Source: Stictocephala bisonia (lineage: Eukaryota; Arthropoda; Insecta; Hemiptera; Membracidae). From it: DNA of 64,000 nucleotides. The notes under the pieces are model-generated. The model did no database searches. It saw only the letters and a list, made by a program, of their open reading frames with translations, and had not been told where the DNA came from. Below are positions 36,831 through 48,469 of this stretch, piece by piece. A program made the position numbers and the translations under genes. The stretch spans positions 2,951,229 through 3,015,228 of the forward strand of contig JAQJVL010000002.1 in the NCBI GenBank assembly GCA_035578905.1. Reading direction: 5' to 3'. How positions within the stretch are numbered: position 1 is the stretch's first letter; the number at the start of each line of letters is the position of its first letter.

Positions 36831-38507
36831 ATGGAGTGTACAAATAGAGCTAGTGAAATAGACAGAATGCTATTACGAAATGATGACGGCATGGACTACT
36901 CTAGTGAATCAGAAGGTACGGACATCTTGGATGACCTTGACGAGGCGCAGCAGTACGCGGATTCTGATACCGACGATGACATCCCCGATGACGTCCCCGA
37001 TGACAACCCCAACATTGCTGATGGCCCAGACGATGTTGTCTACAACCCACAGTGGGTACCTTACACCGCAGGTTTGAGAAATATTCCATTTTCAAAAGAA
37101 AATAAAATATTAGTACCATTGCCAGAAGACAATACACCTTTTGGTTTTTGGGAGTTGTTATTAGACGATGAATTTTTGCAAGTAATTGTAGAAAAAACAA
37201 ACGAATATGCTTGGCAAATATTTTTTTCACCAACTTTACAACCTAAGTCTAGGATAAACAAGTGGACAGACCTTACTCTTGCAGAGTTAAAAATATTTAT
37301 TGGCCTAATTTTCCACATGGGAACTGTCAGAATAAATAGAATAAATGACTATTGGAAGACGGACAAAATGTTTAACTTCCAGTATGTTAGGGAACAAATG
37401 CCTAGAGATAGATTTTTATTGATATTGAGATGTCTTCACCTGTCAGACAACCAGCAACCAACAGATGACCGTTTAGCGAAAATGAGAATCCTAATCGATT
37501 ATTTCAATAAAAAGATGAGTGATGTGTACTACCCTGGGTGTGAACTTTCACTTGACGAAGGTACAGTGCTATGGAGGGGACGTCTGCTTTTCAGACAATA
37601 CATATCTGGAAAGCGTCACAAGTACGGGATAAAGGTGTACTCTCTGTGCGAGCCTGATGGCCTCTGTTTGGCCTTAACGGTCTATAGTGGAAAAGGGGGG
37701 GAGCTCAGTGGTAAAGGTCATGCTAGTAAAGTTGTCAAACATCTTATGCAAGGCAAGCTAGGGGTCGGACATACGTTATATATGGACAACTACTACAATA
37801 GTTTTCCACTAGCTTCCGAGCTTCTTGCTGAAGATACCTACTGCACTGGAACTTTACTTTCTAATAGAAAATACCTACCAGCAGAAGTAGTACAAGCAAA
37901 GCTAAGACCTGGAGAGAAAATAGAGCGCTATGCAGAGGGAGTGATGGTTGGGAAATGGCGTGATAAACGCAATGTTACGTACATTTCAACAAAGTATGAA
38001 AACGATTGGGCAGAGTCCAACAACAGATATGGTCAACCAAGACAAAAGCCATTGCCCATAGTGTTTTATAACGCTTATATGAAAGGGGTAGACAGGAATG
38101 ACCAAATGATGAGTTACTACCCTTTCGAACATAAGAGTTTGAGATGGCACAAGAAAATGTTTGTTCATTTTCTTCAGATGCTTATGGTGAATAGTTTTAA
38201 ATTGTACCGCATAGCAAACCCAAGAAATAAAACAGACCTTTACACCTTCAGACTTTCAGTTATCAACAAAATGTTGACAAAAAATGTAGTCACACCACCA
38301 CCTCGCCCCCGACAATTACAAACTGTCAGGCATGTTTTGTCAAAGTCAGATGTAAGAGACAAAAAAGGTGATAGATTTTTGAGGAAAAGGTGCAGACAGT
38401 GTGCCAAAGAAAAGAAGAAAACGATGACAGTATTTATCTGTGCTCAGTGTCCAGGGCAGCCAGGACTATGTGCCTTGGCTTGTTTTGACAAGTGGCACTC
38501 CCTGTAA
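36831..38507 (+). CDS. piggyBac-family transposase
   Basis: A 558-residue protein. The N-terminus is acidic (residues about 18-70, many Asp), as usual in the family. The DDE_Tnp_1_7 domain begins near residue 100 (NTPFGFWELLLDDEF). Its catalytic Asp appear in LSLDEGTVLWRGR (D242), TLYMDNYYNS (D319) and MKGVDRNDQM (D421/D424). The C-terminus is a short Cys-rich zinc-binding domain (CRQCAKEKKK, FICAQCPGQPGLC, LACFDKW) that binds the ends in characterised relatives. No stops or frameshifts interrupt it. The start ATG at 36831 follows a short AT-rich leader. It would excise and reinsert the element at TTAA. Intact motifs make recent activity plausible. Confidence 0.95.
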   Translation: MECTNRASEIDRMLLRNDDGMDYSSESEGTDILDDLDEAQQYADSDTDDDIPDDVPDDNPNIADGPDDVVYNPQWVPYTAGLRNIPFSKENKILVPLPEDNTPFGFWELLLDDEFLQVIVEKTNEYAWQIFFSPTLQPKSRINKWTDLTLAELKIFIGLIFHMGTVRINRINDYWKTDKMFNFQYVREQMPRDRFLLILRCLHLSDNQQPTDDRLAKMRILIDYFNKKMSDVYYPGCELSLDEGTVLWRGRLLFRQYISGKRHKYGIKVYSLCEPDGLCLALTVYSGKGGELSGKGHASKVVKHLMQGKLGVGHTLYMDNYYNSFPLASELLAEDTYCTGTLLSNRKYLPAEVVQAKLRPGEKIERYAEGVMVGKWRDKRNVTYISTKYENDWAESNNRYGQPRQKPLPIVFYNAYMKGVDRNDQMMSYYPFEHKSLRWHKKMFVHFLQMLMVNSFKLYRIANPRNKTDLYTFRLSVINKMLTKNVVTPPPRPRQLQTVRHVLSKSDVRDKKGDRFLRKRCRQCAKEKKKTMTVFICAQCPGQPGLCALACFDKWHSL

Positions 38508-38863
38508 TGAACTAACTTGTTCAGAACAATTTAAATATGTAAATAATTTAGTTTAGTTATTATAATAGTGATTTGTAATGTATTTGACTTATCAATTGAG
38601 GCCACAAGCAATATAGCGTGTGTGATTGAAGTGCGAAACGCGGGACGTCTACGGTCGGTGACCCATGGAGAAGGACGCGATGTGCGGACGCCTCCAATCG
38701 GAGGCAAAAACTTTTGACGTCACCACAGCCACCATTTTGTTGCCGGAGAGATATTTATATGCTGTTACCAGATTCTTCTGATAACAAGGTATGATAATAT
38801 GTAATAAAATTTTTTAGCATAATTTTGAATTTTTACATTGTTTTCCAGCAGTGGATGTGTTAA

Positions 38864-39190
38864 CTCATCATCATCAATCGTTGACGTATCCTTTTTCATG
38901 GGTCGTCGTACACAGCCTCCTCCACTTTTTTCCATCCCTACAGGTTTTTTCTTCCTCCACTTGTCTTTTCTGCATACCTCTTCTCTCAACATCCTTTCAC
39001 ACTTGGTCCTCCCACCTTCCTCATGGCCTCCTTCCTCTTTTCTCCTTTTTAAAGGCTATCTATCTTTGGCAATCTATTATTCTCATCCTTTTCCTATTCT
39101 CATTCCTCACACTGTATCCTTCTTCTTTCCATTGTCTCTTTTAGCAATATGACTTTCAACTTTCTCTGGTTATTTCGTTCCTTATTTTAT
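38864..39190 (-). repeat. LINE 3'-end-like fragment, minus orientation
   Basis: A pyrimidine-rich segment on the + strand whose reverse complement resembles 49495-49700 block by block (TGTACGACGACCCATGAA vs TGTATAGGATGACCTGTGAA; GGGATG, then AGTGGAGGAGG vs GGGATAAAC, then AGAAGAGG; CAGAAAAGACAAGTGGAGG vs CGTAAAGACAAGTGGAGA). No open frame is shared. The two copies probably come from one LINE's 3' region. The piggyBac insertion borders this copy exactly. Confidence 0.5.
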
Positions 39191-41522
39191 CTCCTCTGAT
39201 TCATCTTAAAAATGTCATACATGCTGCCTGTAATCTACTTAGATCACTTTTGTCAATTTTGACTCTCCGCTCTATGTAATAAGATTGGTTGATAAACAAT
39301 CTTATACATCAATAACTTCCTTTCCTGGAACATTTTAATATTCCAATTCCCTGATATTTTCTTTATCAGATCAAAAAACTATCCCCTCATACATATTTTT
39401 TCCTATCTTTTCTCTTGTTGTGCTCTTTTTCTTATTTAATTCCCCAGATAGTAAAATTCATCTGCCTTTCTCAGCACGTTCCCTTTAATTGATACATATT
39501 TTTATCTTCCTTATGTTCTCTCTAACTTTTTTGTTCCTTATAAGTCCAACTCCTTGTCCACATCGTGAAGTACAGGACTGGCCTTGGGGTAATGCCAGCA
39601 GGATCATAATGAGCTCTAATACCTGCAAGGCTTTACAGGAAATCTGAAAAGTAGCTAATGAGACTATGGTGAAGCTACAACAGATCTAGCAAACCGAGAG
39701 TGGATAAAGAGTGCTTTTCAGGATAATACAGAAATATAATTAACTAACACTATATTATACAAAAAGACTGGTTTACCTCAGACACGATCTGCAGTCAGCC
39801 AGGTTTATTATGAAGTTCTTATTTAGTATAATGTAATCATTAGTCAATTAAAACTGAAAGTGACACTAAGTTTCACAATACAATTGTAAACCTTTTTAAA
39901 CAGTAGTTATTCATCATGTGATATGACAAAGCAAGTAATAATATTTAAACTATTTTAGTACATAATCATAAATCTTGTTATGTAAGTCATCCGCAGTATA
40001 TTTTATAATGATACATTGAATTAGTAGGTTAATCCTAACTAAATCAGAAATCACTTTGAGAAATGATGTAAGTTAATAAACTAAATTTACTCAAAATAGA
40101 TTACCTGTACTCAAAAATCACTGCCTTTACAAATCTAAAGTAACCCCTGATGTATGCAGTGATGTTTCTTAGAATTTTGCTACCTTTGAAGAAAGTTCAA
40201 ATCTCCCCTACTCCTACACAACATACAGGGTGGCTTAGGTAAAGGTGCATCGTACACAACACAACATAGTAAAGGTGCATAGGTACTTTAATACAAAACA
40301 AGACTACTGAATATCTGAACACTTTATTGCAGTAAGTAAGTATAATAAAGTACAGGGTTATTTATAATATTGTTTCTCAAATTGGTATCCATTTGTGTTG
40401 TTCCATTTCAACAGAGGATTTCGGATACTTAAGCATACTTGCTTATAGGCTTTCTCATTCCAATTTATTTCTTGAAAAACTTTGTAAATAGCTTCTTTTA
40501 GTTTCTCAGTTGACCTGTGACAACCTGCTTAACATCCGGGCGCCTTAAAACATTGTCATAAATTGAAGACAGCCTTCCTTGAAGATGGAACAGTGTTGAA
40601 ATTACTATTCCACTCAGTTATTATTGGATTATAACCACATTTGTATCACGTTTTTAAAACAAAAAAATCTTTCTTCAACAGAAAACATCTTCACAACAGG
40701 TATAGGTTAGAATCAATATATTAAATAATTCAGCTCATTTATTTATTTCATTTAAACAGCTCTTTTATTGAATTGTAGTACAATCTGTCGTTCATATCAA
40801 TAGAGAATAGAGTTTATTCGTCATCAGATAAATACAATAAATTGACGAATCAATAACTATCGAAAGTATCTATGCAACTTTACTTTCTTTTAATCGATTC
40901 AATACAACTGTACGTGTATGTGTGGACAGGTAGGTCAATACCAATGTACTTGTTTGGGTGGTGACTTTTGGCCAATCCGTATATCTCCACCCACCAGAAA
41001 TTTGTTTTTTGTACATTGCAATTTACAACCTTCCTAGTAAGCAATCTAAAACTTATGCTTTGTTTGGATATCAAAATGTTTACTTTTATAGTAAGTATTC
41101 CTACGTCATACACAATCACGCACATACAAGTTCTACTGTATCTGTCATAAATTACACTAAGTTTATTTTGGTGATAATCTTTATTACTTATTAATTAAGT
41201 ATGTAAAAAGAATTGATCAATTATTGCTAGGTTAAAACTTCTGGCCACTTTTTCTTGACGTTGCACTTGCATCACAATTAAATCCATTTTTTGTGGTTTT
41301 TTTCAAGATTTATGCCATTGGGTGTTGAAATGTAATAAAGTAATGCTGAAACATTAAAGAACATATTTTTATAAATTTTGTTTCAAAATGTGCTATGTTT
41401 TAATATCATGGAACCTGCGTGTTTTAACTCATTTTCTACTCCAATTAAGATCCTTTGTACTCCTATGCATGTGACATTCTACTCATTTCTCTCTTTATGT
41501 TTGTACTTGGAATTATAGATTG
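39191..41522. other. Fdh intron, decayed repeats
   Basis: Mostly unclassified AT-rich sequence. 39540-39760 has a moderately GC-rich, repeat-like stretch (GGCCTTGGGGTAATGCCAGC). 40210-40300 shows a GTAAAGGTGCAT motif twice. 40905-40965 matches the short family-F repeat at 29225. I cannot assign any of these. Confidence 0.45.
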
Positions 41523-41735
41523 AAAAATAATAATAATAACCACGTCTCTGTTGTAATATTGTCTATTTATAAACTACCCACAAGTTGTAATAAAAAATAA
41601 TAATAATAACCACGTCTCTGTTGTAATATTGTCTATTTATAAACTACCCAGAAGTTGTAATAAAAAATAATAATAATAACCACGTCTCTGTTGTAATATT
41701 GTCTATTTATAAACTACCCACAAGTTGTAATAAAA
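41523..41735. repeat. Tandem repeat, three copies of a 70-base unit
   Basis: Units start at 41523, 41593 and 41663 and are nearly identical, differing for instance by CACAAG versus CAGAAG. Each has an AAAAATAATAATAATAACCA head and a GTCTATTTATAAACTACCCA block. Near identity suggests recent expansion, so copy number is probably polymorphic. Confidence 0.92.
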
Positions 41736-42305
41736 AATTGTCGATTTCATATCTTAGGCTCCGTGTCTCAGATATTTCTGCCCCGTGACTAACTACACAA
41801 CTGGACTGATATCATTGCTTACTGATAAGAACAATACATTACAATAAAATGTTCAACTGCATAATAGCCTAATAAAATACTTGACGGAATGGTCATAAGA
41901 TAAATCTTATTATATAAAACCAATATTTTTGTTATTACCTGATTATCAAACCTAAAACGAGCAGAGTATTAATACAAAAGTTAATCATATTGACTCAACA
42001 GAACTACATAAAGTTTTACTAGAAAAGAGGGATTAATCACATTATATAGATAAGTAGTGTATAGCTGGTTGTCTTAAGTAAAAAAAGCCATTCTGCATTG
42101 GCTTTTACACTTAACAATAAGTTGCCTCAATCCACTTGCATACACCTCACAAACATGTTAAAAACAAAACTAAACACCTGACTGTGTAACATTTTTTTCA
42201 ATATTTCAATATTAATGCCTAATTATTTACATGTAGCGTTAATAACGCCCCCTTTTAGAGACAAAACGTAACATTTCTATAACAATAGCAAGATAATACA
42301 AACTA

Positions 42306-42527
<222 letters not shown>

Positions 42528-43479
42528 CTAAGTCACATTAAATGTTTCAGGATTAATTTTAAGTGGTATGACAGTTTATATTGTTTCCTAGAGTAAGATT
42601 GAATACAAACTATATCAATCAGTCAATTTATTTTAAAACAATAAAAGAAATTATTGATGAGAAAAACTCCAATTTAAATTGTTCACTAAACAAAGATGAG
42701 AATAAAATATTTATATTCAAAATAATTTAAAATACTTGAATTAAATTGAACAACAATCAACAAATCCAATAATTTATATTTTCCTAACAATAGCAAGGTC
42801 AATAATAAAGAATGGCTTATAATTGATTTAAAGTTGGTTAACATTTTTCACATCTTAAAAATAAACTTAAATAAAATAAATTCTCAATCTCAACAGACTG
42901 TTTTCAAGTGTCTACTTTAGGCCTTTTTTGTTTTACATCTGGTCAAATAATGTTGGTGAATTTTTACATAACCTCATAAAGATAATTAAATATATGATAG
43001 ATTGTTGATTGTTTTTCAGTATTTCAAGAACAAACACACACACATTAATATAATTACAATATGATTGTTGAGCAACAATATGCGTTATTCTTCATATTTA
43101 TACTCAGTAAAGTGTACACTAACAATTAGAACACTAAACAGATCTAGTTCACTTATCAGTTGTGAACCACCAGAAATAAATAAATAAGGTTACTATCAGA
43201 GACAAAATAATATTTCACATCTACCAAGTAAATGAATGTCAGTGACGAGTGTAAATATACTTGAAACCACAAATTGAAAATGTTAATTTTACTACAGTAC
43301 AGTTGAGAGTAAATATTTACTGGGTTATTTGACTGATATTTATATAAAATTAATTTCAAAATGTTTTACTTATTTTTAACAATGTTATGAATTTTAATTC
43401 TTATTATTTTTTGAACAGATCTAAGTGCAATGGTAGGATAGTCTCTCCTAACAGATCTAATTGTCTCTTACCGTTTGCA

Positions 43480-43620
43480 AGAGAGAGACAGATAGAGGAA
43501 TGAAGAGAGATACATAGGTAGACTACTAGCGCTACCTGTGAATACTGGACATGAACTAATATCACAGAACACTCAAACCGGCTCCACAGGACCCATATGA
43601 GCAAACAGTACTTCTTGTTT
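43480..43620 (-). repeat. Family-E repeat, minus orientation
   Basis: Reverse complement reads GCTCATATGGGTCCTGTGGA, GCCGGTTTGAGTGTTCTGTG, TCATGTCCAGTATTCACAGG, TAGCGCTAG and then a CT-rich run. These are the same blocks in the same order as 35465-35610. Confidence 0.5.
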
Positions 43621-43696
43621 TTATAGTCAACGGTTTCATCATAACATTTTCAGTAAACACCAAATTCTTTTTTTGAACCACAATGTTTTAGCATTA

Positions 43697-43864
<168 letters not shown>

Positions 43865-43947
43865 TTATTTAATAAACGATTTACATAGCAAGTTTTGATT
43901 TCAAGTGTTAGTTAAAACAAAAACTATTTTGACTTCATACAAAAAAT

Positions 43948-44215
43948 TGGTCGGTAGCTTAGTTGGTTCAATCCCAGCTTCATGTGCTAAAGGTTCTCAG
44001 TTCGATCCCAATCAGAGTCAATAAATTTTGAGAAGGATCAGCTGATAATCACCGACTGTTCATTTGTCATTGGGCTATTAATTAATGACACTTTCTAAGA
44101 ATAGTCGGCCTTAGTTTGTAACAATAACTACATTCGCTCTTATACACTCGTCACACTCATTCGAAATCCATATTTGCCCATATCTTGACGATCGGTGTCT
44201 TATGAATAAATAAAT
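43948..44215 (+). repeat. tRNA-derived SINE with a family-A tail
   Basis: The head has good Pol III boxes: GGTAGCTTAGTTGG (box A-like) and GGTTCTCAGTTCGATCCC (box B-like). The tail is the GGGCTATTAATTAATGACAC, then CCCATATCTTGACGATCGGT segment shared with family-A copies at 14160 and 48470, ending in AATAAATAAATAATAAATAA. So a different head is attached to the same tail. Confidence 0.65.
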
Positions 44216-44360
44216 AATAAATAAAAATCCAAACCGTAACTGTACAATCACTTTATAATGAACAGCTACAGAGTGTCTTTCTCTAGTTTGCAAGCCTAGA
44301 AACAAAAATTAATATATTCATTCTTTATATTAGAACTTAGGATTAAGCGGCCGGTGTCAT

Positions 44361-44556
44361 AACTAGAATCTATATTTTCCGGTGACAACTGCGTCAAGGT
44401 GCTATGTACATTATTTACAAAGTAACCAGACGTTTCGCCCATACTGTGATGCCATATGGTTACTTTGTATGATTATTTACGAAACGTCTGGTTACTTTGT
44501 AAATAATGTACACAGCACCTTGACGCGGTTGTCACCGGAAAATATAGATTCTAGTT
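44361..44556. mobile_element. Fold-back element with 76-bp arms
   Basis: Arms at 44361-44436 and 44481-44556 are almost perfect inverted copies, starting AACTAGAATCTATATTTTCC at both outer ends. They enclose about 44 bases that are themselves partly self-complementary (GGTTACTTTGTA). No coding potential. The few differences imply youth or ongoing homogenisation. Confidence 0.85.
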
Positions 44557-45476
44557 ATTCATTCTTTATTCTTTTTAAGTTGCTAATTGTCAACAAAGCA
44601 CCCAACTCTGGCCAGATGGACTAGTGAAACAGTTTTAAATAGTCCTTGACCGACGCAAATTTTGCCTGGGCTGATAATTTTCTATAGGTTTTACTATGTA
44701 AGAGGTAGTATTGATCTTGGATATTAACTATCTGTACTTCACAATTAGACTTCTGCTTATATATCTACTCTCATTAAGATCTTTAGCCTTACATCTTCAT
44801 TTTTAACATTATAATATTCTTTAAATTTGAATTTCATTGTTAGTTTTTATAGGTAATTGATTTTTTAGGTTTTCATTACAGTCTTCGAAGGAATTAATTT
44901 ACAGTAGCACAAAACAGTTTATATTTAAAAAAGATTTAATTTGCAAGGATCGATACATACGTACTAAAACCTTTTAGTTTTAAGCATGTGATATCGGTTT
45001 GCCCTCCCCTTTAGGGGAACCGAGCCTCAGGTAAAGGGCGGGTCACAGGTGGCGGATAGTGAATGTTCCACCAGATATGGTGGACAGCTGCGAATAAGGG
45101 GTAACCCGAATAAGCAGTCCCGGACCGAGGCGGCAGCACCGGAGGGCGTGGGAGGGTGATCTGTGGCGGGGTCACACTCAGCAAGTCCACATGAGCCCGA
45201 TGATAGTGCTGTGTCATGACGAGGAAGTGCCGCCATCAAATAAGCACTGCCCGTACTGCCTTGTACGATAGGGTTTGGGTACCCGAAGGCTAGGAGAAGG
45301 TCACTCTGATGTAACACCGAGGCCAGGCCAACATCTTGAAGCTGCAGTGAAAGCAATTGGCCTAGGAGAAGAAGACTCTGATCACAAACTCCTGGTCCTC
45401 CAGGTTGGGGGTTGAGTGTTGGGCTGACAACCCGCCTCGTAAAAACTAGCTCGTTACGTATCACCAACAAAATGCT

Positions 45477-46250
45477 TTGAAACAGGACTGGAACTTAAGG
45501 AATAAGACCCGGCTTTGCATAAAGGAATTGAGATTTGGAACATGGAGTGTTCGAAGTTTAGCCATACCAGGTGCAATAGACATTCTGTCAAAGGAGCTCG
45601 AAGAAAGAAACATGGATATTGTAGCACTTCAAGAGACAAGATGGCCTTTGGCAGGAAGAGTTAATACCAAAGAGTATGTGATATATTATAGTGGCTGTGA
45701 TTATAATAGATACTACGGAGGTACCGGTTTTGCGGTTAAAAGAAAGTGGAGCGAAGCAGTTTTATCTTTTAATCTTTGTAATGAAAGACAATGTACAATA
45801 AGAATTAGAGGAAGGTTTTCAAACATATCGCTGGTGAGCATTTATGCTCCCACAGAGGATGCTGAAGAAGATGATAAAGACAGATTTTATGAAAATCTGG
45901 AAGAAGTTACCAATGACCTTCCTCAGTATGACCTAAGGATGATAATAGGAGATGCAAACGCCAAAATAGGGAAAGAGAAAATAAGGACTGCCGTTGCCGG
46001 CAAGGAAAGTCTCCATGAAACATCCAACGATAATGGAATCAGACTATTAAGTTTCAGTGAAGCAAGCAACTTCAAAATAATGAGTACAATGTTCCCCCAC
46101 AAAAGAATACATAAAGAAACTTGGGTATCACCGAATGGACTCGTAAAGAACCAGATTGACCACGTATTAATAGATCAAAGGCATAAAACAAGCATCCTTG
46201 ATGTACACAGTCTAAGGAGCGCAGAGTGTGGCTCGGACCATAAAAGTTTA
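45477..46250 (+). pseudogene. RTE LINE endonuclease region (broken ORF, part 1)
   Basis: Encodes an apurinic-type (EEP) endonuclease domain: FGTWSVRSLAIPGAID near the start, IVALQETRW with the catalytic Glu, SIYAPTED, MIIGDANAKIG with the catalytic Asp/Asn, and QIDHVLID followed by GSDHK with the SDH motif. Directly after SDH the frame is lost at about 46240-46250, and the sequence homologous to KVYQRI continues in another frame. The domain itself looks complete. It would nick target DNA. Confidence 0.88.
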
Positions 46251-48421
46251 TCAAAGAATAGCAGTAGAGAAGAAAAAGGGACAAAGACAAACTGATATTT
46301 ATGAAATAGATAAATTAAAGATTAAAGAAGTGGCGGATAAATTTAAACTAACTCTTAAGAATAGGTTCCAAGTGCTTACTGACCTAGAAGCTGAAACTGA
46401 AACAAGTATAGAAGATAGATGGATTAGTCTGAAAAGTGCTATACAAGAAACAACTATGGAGATATGTGGAAAAAGGAAAAAGAGAAATGTCTGGTTCGAC
46501 GAAGAATGTGAGAAGAAACTGGAAGAGAGAAAAGATCTAAGGAAAAAATGGCTACAAGAACAATCAGAGGAATCAAATCAGAGGTACAGAAGGTTTCAAA
46601 ACGAAACAAATAAACTGTTGAGAAAGAAGAAAAGACAGTATATAAATACTATAATAGGCAAAGCAGAATCTATGCATAGTGAAAACACTAAAATATTTTA
46701 TAAGACAGTAAAAATGTTTAAGAAAGGATTCCAACCAAACTCCTTTGGGATTAAGCTTGAAGGAAAAGTCATTGTAGAAAAACCTAAAGTCCTAGAAATA
46801 TGGAGAAAATATTTTGACAATCTATTAAATGTAGAAAACGATTTTACAAACAATAATAGTGATTGTGTATTCCTAAATGTACAACCAAAAGTAGAAGAAC
46901 CAAGTATGGAGGAAGTAAAAAGGGTAATAAAAGAGATGAAAAGTAACAAAGCACCTGGCGCAGATGGTATCAGTGCCGAAATGATAAAGGCAGGAGGTAA
47001 ATATTTAATTAAGCAAATCCATAAGCTGGTATTACAAATCTGGAAAGAAGAATACGTACCAAAGGAATGGGAAGAAGCAATAATAATACCACTTCATAAG
47101 AAAGGTGACAAACAGAACCCAGAAAACTACAGAGGAATATCTCTTTTAAACACTACCTACAAAATCTTCTCCAAAATTTTACTTAGAAGACTAGAAACCT
47201 ACACCAATGAAATTATAGAAGAACACCAAGCTGAATTCATAAAAAGCAGATCGACCGCAGACCAAATTTTCATTCTTAAACAAGCCATTTCAAAATACTG
47301 GGAGTTTAACAAACATTTTTTTGGAATTTTTATCGATTTCAGTAAAGCCTATGACAGTTTGTGTAGAGAAAAGATATGGGAAAAAATGGAAGGTTTCGGA
47401 ATACCAAGGAAAATCATAAATTTGGCAAGGCTTAGTGTAAATAACAGCAGATGTAGAGTAAAAGTGGAAAACGACTACACCACAACCTTTGAAGTTAAGA
47501 CAGGAGTGAGACAAGGTGATGGCTTGCCCCTATTCTTTTTAATATCGCATTGGAAGGAGCATTAAAAGAAGTAAAGAAAACTAATATAGGGATAGAAATA
47601 GGGGATAAAATATCAGCTCTGGCCTTTGCAGATGACATAGTTTTGTTGGCAGAAAGCAAAGAAGATCTGAAAATTATAACTGAAATTTTAATTAAAGAAA
47701 CCCAAGAAGTTGGACTTAAAGTTAGCAATGAAAAAAGTAAATTTATGTATTTGGCCGAAATCCTGACAACACACAAAATTTTACAGTAGAAGGAAACAAT
47801 TTTGAAAGAGTAGATGAATTCAAATACCTTGGTACAATAATTAGCTCTAACAACAGTGAACACACAGAAATCCAAAGTAGAATAAACTCAGCTAACAGAA
47901 GCATGTTTGCTCTAAATAAACTTATGTCATCAAAACTTTTGTCTTATCATACAAAAATTAAAATTTACAAAACAATAATCAGACCAGTAATTCTCTACGG
48001 AGCTCAGTCATGGATTATTGACAAAAACACAGAAAAAAAGCTGATCACTTTTGAGAACAAAGTACTCAGAAAAATCTTTGGACCCACAATAGAAAACGGA
48101 GTATGGAGGCTGAAGCACAACAGAGAAATTAGAGATCTATTCAAAGAACCTGACATTATAGCAGAAGCCAAGTGCCGACGTTTGCGGTGGGCGGGGCACG
48201 TAATGAGAAGAAATAATAATACTATGATAAAACAAGTGTGGAAAGAAAACCCTGACGGTAGAAGGCCCCCTGGACGCCCTAAGAAAAGATGGAAGGATCA
48301 AGTGGTCATCGACATGAATAAATTAAAGGTCAATGAAGAAGATGCAGAGGATCGTGAGAAGTGGAGGCAAATTGTTGGTGAGGCCAAATACCACCTTGGG
48401 TATCAGTGGCCATGGGAGTAA
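46228..48421 (+). pseudogene. RTE LINE reverse transcriptase region (broken ORF, part 2)
   Basis: The frame from 46228 to about 47540 carries a coiled charged linker and the first RT motifs (MKSNKAPGADGISAEMIKAG, AIIIPLHKKGD, NYRGISLL, FIDFSKAYDSL). A frameshift in the QGDG segment near 47530 moves to a frame carrying LAFADDIVLLAES, with the catalytic DD, to about 47755. Another shift near 47755 leads to the C-terminal part, which is open from 47903 and contains RPVILYGAQSW, RLRWAGHVMRR and GRRPPGRPKKRW, ending GYQWPWE before TAA at 48419-48421. Including the break after the endonuclease, at least three shifts inactivate it. Short open frames here on the minus strand are shadows. Confidence 0.9.
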
Positions 48422-48469
48422 GTAAGTAAGTAGTAAGATATCGGTTTGAGGCTGTAGCTCCAACTAATT

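Larger units (their letters stand above)
36554..38859 (+). mobile_element. Autonomous piggyBac-superfamily transposon, apparently intact
   Basis: 2.3 kb between TTAA sites at 36550-36553 and 38860-38863. The ends are short and imperfect (CACACTCCGTGC on the left, CACATCCACTGC read from the right; 8 of 12 positions agree). Subterminal 16-base palindromes GCCTCCGATCGGAGGC occur twice at the left (36570-36585 and 36612-36627), and once at the right as GCCTCCAATCGGAGGC (38690-38705). The transposase gene between them is complete. It lies in an Fdh intron and abuts a minus-strand LINE 3' fragment starting at 38864. Confidence 0.88.
45002..48436 (+). mobile_element. Near-full-length RTE-type LINE, inactive
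   Basis: About 3.4 kb, bounded by a 12-base target duplication GATATCGGTTTG (44990-45001 and 48437-48448). It has a GC-rich 5' leader (45002-45470), one endonuclease-reverse transcriptase coding region broken by frameshifts, and a 3' end of (GTAA)n repeats directly after the stop. A very short 3' end with a simple repeat is typical of RTE-clade LINEs. The preserved duplication and 5' leader show that the insertion was essentially complete. Confidence 0.85.

Noticed and set aside
40210..40690. Possible decayed transposase on the minus strand
   Set aside because: A few transposase-like residues can be read in broken frames, but no catalytic motif or terminal repeat was found.
43948..44020. Genuine tRNA gene
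   Set aside because: Box A and box B are present, but no cloverleaf with a matching acceptor stem can be drawn, and the sequence runs into a SINE tail.
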